Assembly: GCF_964340395.1 (NCBI RefSeq)
Contig: NC_135562.1
Span: 7,617,634 to 7,668,633 of the forward strand
Source of the DNA: Glandiceps talaboti
Lineage: Eukaryota > Hemichordata > Enteropneusta > Spengelidae
Direction: 5' to 3'
DNA length: 51,000 bases
Shown one piece after another: positions 1 through 20,100 of the stretch (positions are counted from its first letter, which is position 1; each line of letters opens with the position of its first letter). A program made the translations under genes and the position numbers. The notes under the pieces were generated by a model. It was given only the letters and a program-made list of their open reading frames with translations. It had not been told where the DNA came from and searched no databases.

Positions 1-19
1 TATCTCCCCCTCCATCCCT

Positions 20-145
20 GCCCATGTCTGTCTGTCCATCTGTCTCTCTTTGTCTTGCTGTCTCTCTAGCTATGCCTGGCTGTCTGTCTGTCCCTGTCTA
101 TCTCTGTCTCTGTGTCTCTGTCTGTCTGTCTATGTCTGTCTCTCG

Positions 146-219
<74 letters not shown>
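20..219. repeat. C/T-rich microsatellite, (CT)n
   Basis: Cryptically simple TCTG/TCTC sequence passes into an uninterrupted (CT)n run from about 141 to 218. Open frames across it (Ser-Leu or Arg-Glu repeats) are translations of the dinucleotide and not genes. It probably lies in an intron of the gene that ends at 1235. Confidence 0.95.
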
Positions 220-221
<2 letters not shown>

Positions 222-471
222 TCTTATCTCCACCACATCTCTTTTCGTTCTGTTTAAAGTTTTCATCATGAATACCAGACTAGTTTACGAAAAAATCCCC
301 CAAACTGTAACATTTCTCAACAATATACCTCTATGAAATGTATTTTTTATTGAAAACTGCAATACACAGAGTATTACATTTCTAATTTTATTCTATCATT
401 ACACTTATAACAGCCATAGTATCCATTTGATATTTATAATATTAAAATTTACATCTCATTATTTGTTTTAG

Positions 472-1235
472 ATGATGCTGGATTTTTTACAAGGCGCGTG
501 ACAAGCACTCCAGCACTAGGTTTGACCTCTAATTGGTAAGTTTTCTGTGACGTCTATGGGCCATTAGTTTGGTTTTTTTTTCACCTAATTAATGTTCTTG
601 CTCTGACACTTTACACATCCATGCATCAGATTGGTTCATTTCTAGCACGTGACACGTTGCCGTAAAAGAGGCTAGGGGTTTACGACGATACGTATACATG
701 TGTGACTTTCTATGGTAATTTGTTTTCTTTACTACTGTACTTAAATTTGTCGAAAACAATAGCTGTCCCAACAAAGTAGGTAAGAATGAACACAATCCCA
801 ACTGAAGTTTGCGATTGTGCAGAAAATGTCGATGAGTCTAAGGAGAGTCCTTCTAGCTTCATATATAAATTTTAAAGCCCATAATCTATGCATTGTATCT
901 CACATTTAGTATACCAATGGTTCCATGGATTTTTCTTTTGTTCGGAATCAACTTTTTCCATAGCTACTTAGCCAGACAACTGTTTTCACATCTAAATTTG
1001 AATCCTAGTCGGAACTAGGTCTTTAATTGAGGTGCCTTTAACGTCTTGCAGGTCGTCTTCTGTTCAGCCGACAATCTTACAATGTGCCTTCAAATGTCTG
1101 GAACACAGCTGCAATGCGTTCTACTATCCCGGAGACACGTCAACTCAATGTCACGTACGCGTACGAAACAGTACGGATGTCACTACAACTAATGTATTCA
1201 CGGAACAGGCAATGTTTGATGCTGATTACCTGTAA
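472..1235 (+). CDS. 3' end of a PAN/apple-like domain protein gene (last two exons)
   Basis: Two exons are visible: 472-535 (acceptor TTTGTTTTAG, donor GTAAGT) and 1052-1235 (acceptor CGTCTTGCAG), ending in a TAA at 1233-1235. The first exon enters in phase 1, and the junction joins AAT-TG to G-TCG as Asn-Trp-Ser in one open frame. The 82 visible residues hold a Cys pattern C-x3-C-x4-C followed by AFYYPGD and a further Cys (QCH), which resembles the core of PAN/apple domains, usually extracellular binding modules. Upstream exons lie outside the window, so signal peptide and other domains cannot be judged. A possible poly(A) signal AATAAA is at 1604-1609. It converges with the FAM187-type gene on the other strand. 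The PAN assignment rests on a short cysteine pattern and is moderate; the exon call is firmer. Confidence 0.6.
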
Positions 1236-1603
1236 AGATGTAACCGTAAAAACACGACGCAACTAATTTCCCACTTTGCTCATATCTTACGTTTTGCATA
1301 ATGAAAACTATTCAGGCACTAGAGGGCACTGTTCACAATCCATACGATAAAAACCCACGTACTATATTCTTGGACTGTGCAAGAAGCAAAATTCTATCTT
1401 TTATAGACAGAGCATATCTGATAATGCAGTATGTAAATTTCAAATTGCGCATGACCTTGAACAACAATAAAGTTGTTGTAATCCGACATCGGTACGCCGT
1501 GACGGGGCGCCCTCACACATCGGTCAACCCTTCTCACCGGTGAGGGCGGAGCAACACGACATATTTTACAGTCTACCGTGTAGTAGGCTAATCCTGGAGG
1601 GGA

Positions 1604-1609
1604 AATAAA
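1604..1609 (+). terminator. poly(A) signal AATAAA of the PAN-like gene
   Basis: A canonical AATAAA lies about 370 nt past the stop codon at 1235, between the two convergent genes. It is placed by position only. Confidence 0.4.
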
Positions 1610-1775
1610 TCAAAATCTGTAATAAAAATATGTTATAGCAAAAGCGGCACCTTTCCTGGTCTTGAACCATGAGTGTACATTTGTATAGCTATCTAGGATA
1701 AAAAACATTCGTAAATAAAAACAAAGAAAATGAATAACATAGTCGTGAATTTGATCATGGTGGTTGTTATATTCT

Positions 1776-1781
1776 TTTATT
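1776..1781 (-). terminator. poly(A) signal AATAAA of the FAM187-type gene
   Basis: TTTATT on the plus strand gives AATAAA on the minus strand about 107 nt after the stop codon at 1888-1890, a normal distance for a short 3' UTR. Confidence 0.5.
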
Positions 1782-1887
1782 GGTGAAATGAATGTACATG
1801 TCATGATCAATACAAAGACGAAATTCAAATCTATGAAAACAGCAAACTGCGCATGATCGGAGGGATTTCTCTTTAGTTGTGTGTAAG

Positions 1888-9414
<7,527 letters not shown>

Positions 9415-9921
9415 AATCAGGGCATGGTTTCGGGTAAAGCTAAATATCTCATGGTTTATCAGCTGTCCATGGCGAAGTTAAAGTCAAAACACACTGAGAT
9501 TTCCACGAACAGAACGTCTAGGAATAGAAGAAGATACACGCGCTCTTGGTGTTCTTTTTCGTCGTAAAGAACGCATCAACCTTTTTCAAACTAACTCGGA
9601 TATTTTACGATTTCGAACCCCGTCAAATGCGTCTGTTACCACAATAACATTTTTAGTCACGGTTACTGTATGAATAGTTTACACTTGACAAAATAAAATA
9701 ATTCGAGAGGCGCGTCGAAACAGTTTTTTGTCCAAAAAAAAATCATGACGTTGGAACGAGGTAACACGGACGGCATACGTTTCGACGCGTTTTCATAGTT
9801 TCGGAATGAAAATATTCGAAATGGAATGTCAGCAACGGCTCATGTTGATGCAACTGGATGCAACAACCTGTGTAAAAATTGATGCCTAGCAAAATGTTTT
9901 ACTACATCATTTTGTTTAAGC
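9415..9921. promoter_or_regulatory. Head-to-head intergenic region, likely bidirectional promoter
   Basis: The 507 bp between the start codons of the minus-strand FAM187-type gene (9414) and the plus-strand single-Ig gene (9922) must hold both 5' UTRs and promoters. It is visibly richer in CpG than its surroundings. It contains a perfect 11-bp inverted repeat, CGCGTCGAAAC at 9711-9721 and GTTTCGACGCG at 9779-9789. No TATA box is obvious. Promoter activity is inferred from gene arrangement. Confidence 0.55.
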
Positions 9922-12424
9922 ATGTACTTGTTGAGACATAATACTCTTTCTGGACTCTGGAGTATTTTGATTTTGATTCAAATTATGACAGGCGCACTTG
10001 CGCAAGGTAAGTACACACATACTTGTGATGAGGTCCTAAACCTTTTGGAATATTTCAATATGGCGCCCTGCATTCACGTCTTCATGTACTTTCAAAATGC
10101 TCGAAAATATAATGACACTGTATTGGATCAGAGCTCAAATGGAACGAGAAAATTTACTTGACATTCACAAAAAATGTTACTGTCTGGAATAAAAGTAATT
10201 TTCTTTTTGTAACTAACATGATTTTTAGTTTATATGGACAGGCGTAGAAATACATGGACCTTTTCTGCAATGTAGTTGCAGTGTTGAACTTTCCAAAATT
10301 CACTGCAGGTTTAATTATATACTTGCATGTCGAATTTTGGCTTGAATTGTTGTATATATATATTCCTGTTACTGGATTGTTGCAGTTCATTTTACTGCGT
10401 TTGTCAATTTGCTATTGTATTGCTTTCTTCCGTTTCATTCCTACTCCCGCCTCTCTTTCCGTCTGCCCCTCTCTCTCCCCCAACCCTCTTTCTTTCACTA
10501 TAGTTTACATTCAGTTTGACATTTAATAATGGCATGGTAATATCGTTGCTTTATTCTTTCAGTCGTCAGGTTTCAGGAGAAGTTCATTTATGACCCCGGA
10601 GAGAAGCTGAATTTCCCGTGTAAAGCTGATATAATTCTGAAATATCAACCGAACTCGGTTGTCGGGTAAGCCTGCTAAGGGTAGAAATCTTTAGAGTGAT
10701 ATATTTCTACGATGTCTGAGCTTATATCGCAGATAAAGAAACATGCGCACCCATTAGAACTTGAGAAGCAAAATTTATAATCTGCGTGGAATAACTATTT
10801 CGTAGTTGCTTTAACAGTACAGTAGTCCTTAAGACGGAATAAAAACGTTGAGACACGATTCTGAAATTGTCTCTTCCGCGAGTTTCTAATTCTTCGAGTC
10901 CAAACTTACTCTGTCTGCAAGCAGAACTAGTAAATTTGACCCTGGTGCTAGGAAGGCGCACGCATAGCTGTGATCGAAACTTGCAGAGTGGTATGAAATG
11001 CATCCCAAATATTACGGTACATGGGTAACCTTTTGTGGGTTGGAATTAAGCTTACATATTGGAGAAAGTTGTTCAGTTTCAAATTTTGTTATTTTTCCAT
11101 TACGTAATGTAAAGGTCGGCGCACTAAAATCATTATCCTTGTATTGTGCATTCTTTCCTTAGATGGTATAAAAATGGAGAATTTCTGGAAACAATTCCTG
11201 GTAAAATTGGAATAGATGACCACTTTGTACTGGAAATAATAGATGTCATGGCAACGGATTGTGCTATATATACATGCCAGGTGTCCTACTGGGAGTCTAC
11301 TGTAGTGTCATCAGAGATAGCACTAATAACCACTGATAGGGTTACTGGTAAGATTCTCTCTTTATTTTGAAGACTTGTCTCAAAGTATAAGTGACTATAA
11401 CTTCTGATATATTTTATCAGAGTGATACATATATTTATTTACCTATCTATGAATCAACAGGTTGCCTCAATAAAAGGTGCATGAAAAATATACAGTCTAT
11501 AGTGTTGTTTGTATAGATAGTATAATTTGAAACATAGTATATTATTTCAATAGTATACAGGTCTGCATACACATATATACATGTTTATAGTTATCCATGA
11601 GTTTAAAATGATATTTCATTTACCCATGAATATTTGTTTGTAACATGGTTTCTGGGTTTCCAGACAAAGAATGTGTATGAATGCTTCTATTAAATAGTCT
11701 ATCCTAGGGCCATGGATGATACAAATAATTAACTCAGCAACCAAATATTATTTTTCCCCTAGGTCCATGGGTGATACAAATCAACCCAGCAACCAAACTC
11801 AGTAACATGTGGTTGATTTGCATACCAATGAGTGCGATTATTATTTCTATGTGGGCTGTTGTATGGTATCTCAGGAAAAGGTAGGTCAATTCAGTAAAGT
11901 TTTCTTTTACATGTAGAATGTTTTTTTTTTTTTTTTTGCATGATCAAGTTATTGCCAATATTATATGGAAAGAGGAAATTCAAACATATGGACTTACATT
12001 GGAAGCTTTAGTGAATCGTGTATGGGAATGTAATTGTGCATGCGTGCGTGTGTGTGTGCCTTTACAATGTGGGGAAGTCAGTTGATTAATCTCACCACAC
12101 TATGAATGCCAATTGGAAATACATGAATATCACTCTAGAATTGATGAAAGTTTCTTCCCAAGAATCAAATGACCCCGTGAAAGCAAATCTCAATTTTTTG
12201 CTGACTTCTCATCAGCATCGTCAGATGTGTACTACAATGGGTTGTTATCATGTGTCTTTGGACTCTGTCAGTACAAATTTTCATTTGATGCCATGAACCC
12301 AGAATCCATGAACATTCTCATAGCATTAAGAAACTTTATGTTTTTTCTCGTTAGGTTTTGCCCTGACTTTGACTTTGGATATTCAGCTTTAGAAAGCAGT
12401 GATGAAGATACTGACAGTGAATAA
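9922..12424 (+). CDS. Single-Ig transmembrane protein, 5 exons, 186 aa
   Basis: Exons 9922-10006, 10563-10665, 11163-11347, 11763-11880 and 12355-12424 join in frame (561 nt; phases 1, 2, 1, 2). Residues 1-27 are a signal peptide ending GALA-Q. Residues 30-122 form one Ig domain: Cys48 (NFPCKAD), Trp64 (VVGWYKNGE) and D95-x-A-x-Y99-x-C101; Cys96 is an extra cysteine. Residues 140-161 are a transmembrane helix followed by RKR. The short tail is strongly acidic (ESSDEDTDSE), with Ser residues in casein-kinase-2 context and one Tyr173. The protein is a small type I surface protein of unknown partner. It is divergently paired with the FAM187-type receptor, so the two may be co-expressed or interact; that is inference. 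I do not recognise a named orthologue. Confidence 0.85.
11704..11797 (+). repeat. Tandem duplication of the exon 4 splice acceptor and start (55-bp period)
   Basis: The sequence CTAGGGCCATGGATGATACA near 11704 is repeated as CTAGGTCCATGGGTGATACA near 11759, and similarity runs on through AGCAACCAAA in both. The second copy is the real acceptor and start of exon 4; the first is an upstream decoy that keeps the AG and an open frame. Confidence 0.85.
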
Positions 12425-12745
12425 ATAAATAAATAGAATTTCACTGATTATTTAAATTAGTGTACTAGAAACAGTTACAGAAAATATCTGTGAACCAGTT
12501 TGTTGGATACTGTTAAAGTAAAGCACAAAACATTTCATCATGAACACATTCTGTGAAAATGATGTCAGGGTAAAAGTCTGTAATAACGTAGAGATATTAC
12601 TGCAGAAACTGACTGTATATGGCCTGGCACAATTGTGATATGGGCATTTAATTATTCTTCTAAAAAACACAGACTTTTCTCTCATTTGATACATTTTTTA
12701 TTTATTATGATTTGTATTTCTTCATTGTATTTGATTATGATGCAG

Positions 12746-12751
12746 AATAAA
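12746..12751 (+). terminator. poly(A) signal AATAAA of the single-Ig gene
   Basis: A canonical AATAAA lies 322 nt past the stop. Earlier AATAAA copies overlap the stop codon itself (12420-12435) and are the alternative. Confidence 0.45.
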
Positions 12752-14137
12752 ATTGCATTATTTTGTAATTCTGTGGCTTTTGTATTATGATTACATTGGC
12801 ACTTTACACATTATATATATCTATATCTATATATATCAATTGATATCATGACTTTTATAATTCACTAGCAAATTTGTACTTTCAAATTTAAATACCTCGT
12901 CTTTGAAGGTACATCAAGTGTAGCCTGATCACTGTGTGTTGTATTACATCATTTGCTGTCCTATTTCCTATTCGGGTAGCCAAACCCAAAAAGTAGTTAT
13001 CAAACACATGTATGTTTAATTACATGTAAATTATCAAATGCTGCCATTAATGATAGTCTGACTGGTTGTGTACATTTACATAATGACTTCATTTGAATAA
13101 TGATAGTTTGATGTTGTCATGGTTGTAGACACTACCCACTGCAACCAATCAAGTTACTAGGGACACATTTTCAATGCATAATTATCAGCTTGTTATATGG
13201 TAATCAGGATAAGTGTTGGATATGAAGATTAGGAAGTACTAGTATATGACAGCTAAATGCTGTAACACAAAGTGTGCATTTGATATCATTATCATCTCTA
13301 GATTGCACAATACAATTTTAATACAAGATAACAGAAAAATCTGTCAAGGCTTGATGCTTTGAAGGATCTGAGAAATGAAATAGCTATCAGTACTGTTCTT
13401 GGTAAATTAAATCGATTTTCTCCTCAACCTACGAAAACTACTTTTCTATAACTTTTTTAAAATTTAGCAAAATTAGATCTGCACAAAAACTTTTATGTTC
13501 CAAGCATGGTTTGGTTCAATGAATTTAATATTGTAATTTACAGCATTCAGTACTGTTCTTGGTAAATTTAAATCGATTTTCCCCTCAACCTACGAAAACT
13601 ACTTTTCTATAACTTTTTTAAAATTTAGCAAAATTAGATCTGCACAAAACATTTTATGTTCCAAGCATGGTTTGGTTCAATGAATTTAATATTTTAATTT
13701 ACGGCAAAATTAGATATGTTTATCTCACAGGAAAATAGGATACATATTTTTTTTTATAGTTGACATAATTTCATTTTGTTAAAAACATATTGTACACCTC
13801 TGAAGTCAGTATAATTTTACAAAATTTTACATTAAATGAAGGTTGTTATTCACAATATAGATCTCAACTACCATTAGTGACTGCTACATACAAATACTAT
13901 TGAACAACAGTTGGATGAACATATATAACTATACAACAGCGCCCTCACACATTCCCTGAATTTTCGTTTGTTTATAATTTCAAAGTTATGAGGTAATAAT
14001 TGATATAATTACATTGCACTAAAAATTTCAGAGATTCTGAATTTACATTTTTTCATGACATTGATAAAGACAAACAACAAGTTAAAATGACTGTTTCCCT
14101 TGGTGTTAACTTTTCGCACCTTCCAGTTTTGCAATGT
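12752..14137. other. Convergent intergenic region
   Basis: AT-rich spacer between the 3' end of the single-Ig gene and the GCKR stop codon. Apart from the 160-bp tandem duplication at 13388-13707 and an (AT)-rich stretch near 12810 I see no gene. No clear canonical poly(A) signal for GCKR was found close to its stop. Confidence 0.6.
13388..13707. repeat. 160-bp tandem duplication, two copies
   Basis: CAGTACTGTTCTTGGTAAAT begins both copies, at 13388 and 13548. The copies differ by a few substitutions and single-base indels, so the duplication is recent. It holds no open frame. Confidence 0.9.
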
Positions 14138-17100
14138 TCAGTTGCTATGGTTACCACTTTCTTTTGTAACCTGGAGTGCCTTTGACACAACAGTTGCTTC
14201 CTGTAGGACCTGTCTAGCTTCCTGTAGAGAACACTTCTTGACAGCCAGTACTAAAGCTGTAGGAACAACCTGTTATAAGGAATGAAAAAATTTAAAGAAA
14301 ACTTGAGACGATATTTCACTTCATGAGTGCACTTCTTCACTGAAAGCACTAAAACTAAAAGAACAGTATCTCATATTATTTGAAAAAGTTGAAAGACTGC
14401 ATAAAACTATCTTCAGCTTGAATTCGTAGATAGTCGGAACATTCCGTAACTTTCCTAATCCAAAATAATTGCTCTATGTAACTTATAGCATTGGTATTTT
14501 CAATTCTTTCTACCCAATGATACAGTTTGGATAGTTGGAATACGACTGCGCTGTCTTGATTTGTTGACAATAATACCAATTCATTGGGTTAAAATAAGCT
14601 TTGAACCGAAATATATATATTTGCTTACTTTGTTCATTGATGTTGCCTTGTCGATATGTTGTGATATGACTGCACTGTTTTGGTCATCAGATACACTGTC
14701 AGTAGAATAGATGGACTTTAATAATGCTGATCTTGCCTCTTCAGGACTACATTCGGCAGATTTCTAAAGATTTAGATAGAAAAGAAGAGAACAGAATAGA
14801 ATAGAATACAGTAGAACAGAATAGAATAGAATACAGTAGAATAGAACAGAATAGAATAGAATAGAATAGAACAGAATAGAACAGTACAGAATCGAGTGGA
14901 ATAGGATAGGATAGAATAGAATAGAAATAGTGTTATTGTCTATAATATAAACATGGAAAATCATTTTTAGTTGCTCATGTCAAACACATTATATGACATA
15001 TAGAATAATCATCTAAATACGGAACTTGCAATCCCGACTGAGCATGCTCAGACGCAAAGGACTACGGGATTACCTGTGGTTATCATAATACCTAATCTGG
15101 AGCTACTGATAAAATAAACCTCCCACAAGGGTCAGGGTAACTATGAATTGATCATTCATGGTTACAAACAATGTATCAACATTGTTTACAATACTAATTG
15201 ATCAGTATTTATCATTTCATTTCCCATGATGCAACATTTAACATGGCGGGTTTGCAAGTTCCCTATCATCCAATATCAATTTTATATCTGCAGAGCTTTG
15301 CTCTAATATTCAAATTCATATCCCCCCCACCTCTAAATCATGACGTTTTAATGCAATACAAAGTTGGTTATAAAAGTTTGCAGTAAATTTGTTGTCTGTA
15401 TATCTTGAATAAAAAAAGTGCTAATGGCATTGCAGCACAACTGTACAATTTATGTGCCAATTTAAAAAAAATGAACCTCAGTTCAGTTGTGCTAAAATGA
15501 TTTTTCAAACTGTCAATAAAGCAATGTCTTACCTGTACAATACCAATAGCCCTGTGATATAGTTTGTTATTGCTGACTTTAACATCAACCATAAAATTCT
15601 TGTAAACTTTTCCAATCTGGATATGACCACCGGTGCTGATAGAATTCAAAATCCATTTTAAACAGATTTCAATTAAAAACGTTTCGAAATAGTCTATTTT
15701 GTTATCTCCTACTGGGGTTTTCTCTCCTGATGAAGTATGAAAGATGGATGTAGTTTCTTCCCGAATCTGTTGCCATGGTAACTCAACTGTGATATGATGT
15801 TTGAAGTGGGATAACACTGCTAAGGAATCCTGTAGAGTATATTAAGTATACATAATGTGAATAGATACAGATACACTATGCTTTAACCTACACAATAACA
15901 GTGTCTATGCTCTGTTATGACACTTCCTTCACTTCAATAGTGCATGTTTGACCTCATATACTAAAAAATCATGTGCTACTACTTTTTGTAATAAAATACA
16001 TGATATACATGTTAGTGGTTCAACAACTAATATTTTGCAGTAGGATCTGCTGCTGAATCAATAGGGAACGTGCAAACCCGCCATGTTGAATGTTGCATCA
16101 TGGGAAAAGTGATAATAAATACTAATCAATTAGTATTGTAAACAATGTTGATACATTGTTTGTAACCACAAATAATCAATTCATAGTCACCCTGACAATT
16201 GGGGGAGGTTAATTTTATCAGTAGCTCCAGATTAGGTATTATGATAACCACAGATAATCCCATAGTCCTTTGCGTCTGAGCATGCTCAGTCTGGATTGCA
16301 AGTTCCCTATTGTCAGATATACTCATTTACATTGTACATGTACCCATTTACATATACATGGGTTGTCTGTGGCCAAGCAGTTAGTTCATTTGCCTCTTAC
16401 CACAGCAATCTGAGTTTGAAACTGTCCAATGGTGTTGACTGGGTTTGAGGTCCCTTTGTAAGAAGGGTGGACTAAATATTATTCAAGTAATGTACAGTAT
16501 TAATATTATGATTTGGGGTTATCAATTTTTTACAGCTTACAGTGTGATCTTTGGTCTTGTGTTGAGGTTCTTTGAAGAATATTGCACCAAACTGGTTTGT
16601 ATGTTTGAGTACGGACTCTGAGATTGTTGGAATGTTGCTTCGTAATTTGTGTAAATCTGAAAAGAAATGCAAAAACAACAATTTAACATTATTATAAGTA
16701 CAGGGTTGGAAAGCTATCCAATTAAGCTTAAAGTATCTTTTTAACTGAGAAAAGAATAGATGTGGTTTTAACTCTCCAGCACCACGGAATTTGAACCCTC
16801 AGTGTTTTCTATTCTTGCACTTTATTGATATTATTCAGATGATTGATATTACAACTATTTCCAATTGGATCACCATTAGACAATACCTTATCAGAAGTAA
16901 TTGCAAATCATTATCGTAAGTAAAGACCTACTTTGTAGGATTCTTACCTTGTTCCCTGAGTAGAAATAGAACTGTATCAGCACTGGTCAGTTTATCAATC
17001 ATGTCATTTTGGAAATGTTCAGCTGCAAGGTTGAATGGTTCACCCTGTAGAAAACACAAAGTTCCAATGCATGCTTACAAATACCACTATCGTGTAGTAG

Positions 17101-20100
17101 TATTCCACTGATTGAATGAAATACAAGGTTTCAGGACAACAACAAAACTGGTAACGACTTAAATGAAGCAACACAGAGGCCCTTTTAGTACAAATCAGAC
17201 ACAAGAGAATATACCTTACAGCTTGCCATCTAACCCAATTTGCACCACTTATGCACAACACTTGCTGGACACAAAACAAAAATTTGGCATTCACCTATCT
17301 CTTACTGTGTAGTGATTCAGAAGAAATCCCAGTTTTTATTTTGACCGACAAGATTTTTTTTCATGACTGGGCACAATGATACATTACATGTATTTTCTAA
17401 CTGAATGGACAATAAATATCATCAAAAGCAAATACAGTTTATGAGATCACACAGTAAGGTAAGTGGTTACTTACAAGAGATACTAAACTGCCTTCTTTGT
17501 TACCATACGATTGATATCCACCAACAACGAACCCTCTGATGTCTTCTAGTGCTATGACAACACAAACACACTTTGTTATTGAGCAGGAAGGGGGGGGGGA
17601 GGGGAAGAGAGGCGTGATGGTGAGGGGTGGGGATGGATCAGTCAGAGGGGTGAACAGAAAGAAAGAGACAAATGAACAGATTACTGTTACAAAACATTTG
17701 ATACAGTAGAGGGAAGGTGATATTAAAGGTTGAAAACATATTACGAAATTTAAAACTAAATTAGACTTTCTGTTCTGTGTAGAGAAAATATCTGTCAGAA
17801 TATACAGTTTTTTTTTTTCCTTTCTATAAACTCTATTTTGGAGAAATAAAGAAGAAATACAGAGATACCGAAAGAACAAAAGGGGAGGGGAGGGGAACAG
17901 TTCATTGACAGAGAAAAGGGCAATTGGGAAACAGCAATATATAGAAGACCATGAAGATGTACTATGTTTTATTTTGTTTTAATAACTTGATAAATTTATT
18001 TATTTATAACTATATTATCTTGACTACATATGTCAAAAACATTTGAGGAAAAAGAACATGTTACTAGATTAATTCATTTTTTTGTTCATGGTCAAGGAGT
18101 AAATGCATGTCATGACTTACTTGCTCCATAGGTTGGTGGACATTCTGTGGCATCAATTATACCCACAATACCAAGTGAGTTAACTCCAATGTAATACACA
18201 TGGCCATTATTGTTCAAACTACAGATATACAAAACAGAGTGAGTTAACTCCAATGTAATACACATGGCCATTATTGTTCAAACTACAGATATACAAAACA
18301 GAGTGAGTTAACTCCAATGTAATACACATGGCCATTATTGTTTAAACTACAGATATACAAAACAGAGTGAGTTAACTCCAATGTAATACACATGGCCATT
18401 ATTGTTCAAACTACAGATATACAAGACAGAGTGAGTTAACTCCAATGTAATACACATGGCCATTATTGTTTAAACTACAGATATACAAAACAGAGTGAGT
18501 TAACTCCAATGTAATACACATGGCCATTATTGTTCAAACTACAGATATACAAAACAGAGTGAGTTAACTCCAATGTAATACACATGGCCATTATTGTTTA
18601 AACTACAGATATACAAGACAGAGTGAGTTAACTCCAATGTAATACACATGGCCATTATTGTTTAAACTACTGATATACAAGACAGAGTGAGTTAACTCCA
18701 ATGTAATACACATGGCCATTATTGTTTAAACTACAGATATACAAGACAGAGTGAGTTAACTCCAATGTAATACACATGGCCATTATTGTTCAAACTACTG
18801 ATATACAAAACAGAGTAAGTTAACTCCAATGTAATACACATGGCCATCATTGTTCAAACTACTGATATACAAGACAGAGTGAGTTAACTCCAATGTAATA
18901 CACATGGCCATTATTGTTCAAACTACAGATATACAAAACAGAGTGAGTTAACTCCAATGTAATACACATGGCCATTATTGTTTAAACTACAGATATACAA
19001 AACAGAGTGAGTTAACTCCAATGTAATACACTTGGCCATTATTGTTTAAACTACAGATATACAAGACAGAGTGAGTTAACTCCAATGTAATACACATGGC
19101 CATTATTGTTTAAACTACAGATATACAAAACAGAGTGAGTTAACTCCAATGTAATACACATGGCCATTATTGTTTAAACTACAGATATACAAAACAGAGT
19201 GAGTTAACTCCAATGTAATACACATGGCCATTATTGTTTAAACTACAGATATACAAAACAGAGTGAGTTAACTCCAATGTAATACACTTGGCCATTATTG
19301 TTTAAACTACAGATATACAAGACAGAGTGAGTTAACTCCAATGTAATACACATGGCCATTATTGTTTAAACTACAGATATACAAAACAGAGTGAGTTAAC
19401 TCCAATGTAATACACATGGCCATTATTGTTTAAACTACAGATATACAAGACAGAGTGAGTTAACTCCAATGTAATACACATGGCCATTATTGTTTAAACT
19501 ACAGATATACAAAACAGAGTGAGTTAACTCCAATGTAATACACATGGCCATTATTGTTTAAACTACAGATATACAAAACAGAGTGAGTTAACTCCAATGT
19601 AATACACATGGCCATTATTGTTCAAACTACAGATATACAAGACAGAGTGAGTTAACTCCAATGTAATACACATGGCCATTATTGTTTAAACTACAGATAT
19701 ACAAAACAGAGTGAGTTAACTCCAATGTAATACACATGGCCATTATTGTTCAAACTACAGATATACAAAACAGAGTGAGTTAACTCCAATGTAATACACA
19801 TGGCCATTATTGTTTAAACTACAGATATACAAGACAGAGTGAGTTAACTCCAATGTAATACACATGGCCATTATTGTTTAAACTACTGATATACAAGACA
19901 GAGTGAGTTAACTCCAATGTAATACACATGGCCATTATTGTTTAAACTACAGATATACAAGACAGAGTGAGTTAACTCCAATGTAATACACATGGCCATT
20001 ATTGTTCAAACTACTGATATACAAAACAGAGTAAGTTAACTCCAATGTAATACACATGGCCATCATTGTTCAAACTACTGATATACAAGACAGAGTGAGT

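Noticed and set aside
1507-1547. Hairpin GCCCTCAC...GTGAGGGC in the PAN-like gene's 3' UTR
   Set aside because: Only an 8-bp stem with a ~23-base loop; GCGCCCTC words are common in this genome, so chance or a repeat remnant is likely.
17439-17879. 146-codon minus-strand frame near GCKR exon 11
   Set aside because: Only 17475-17551 is supported as exon; the remainder is intron with polypyrimidine and low-complexity sequence.
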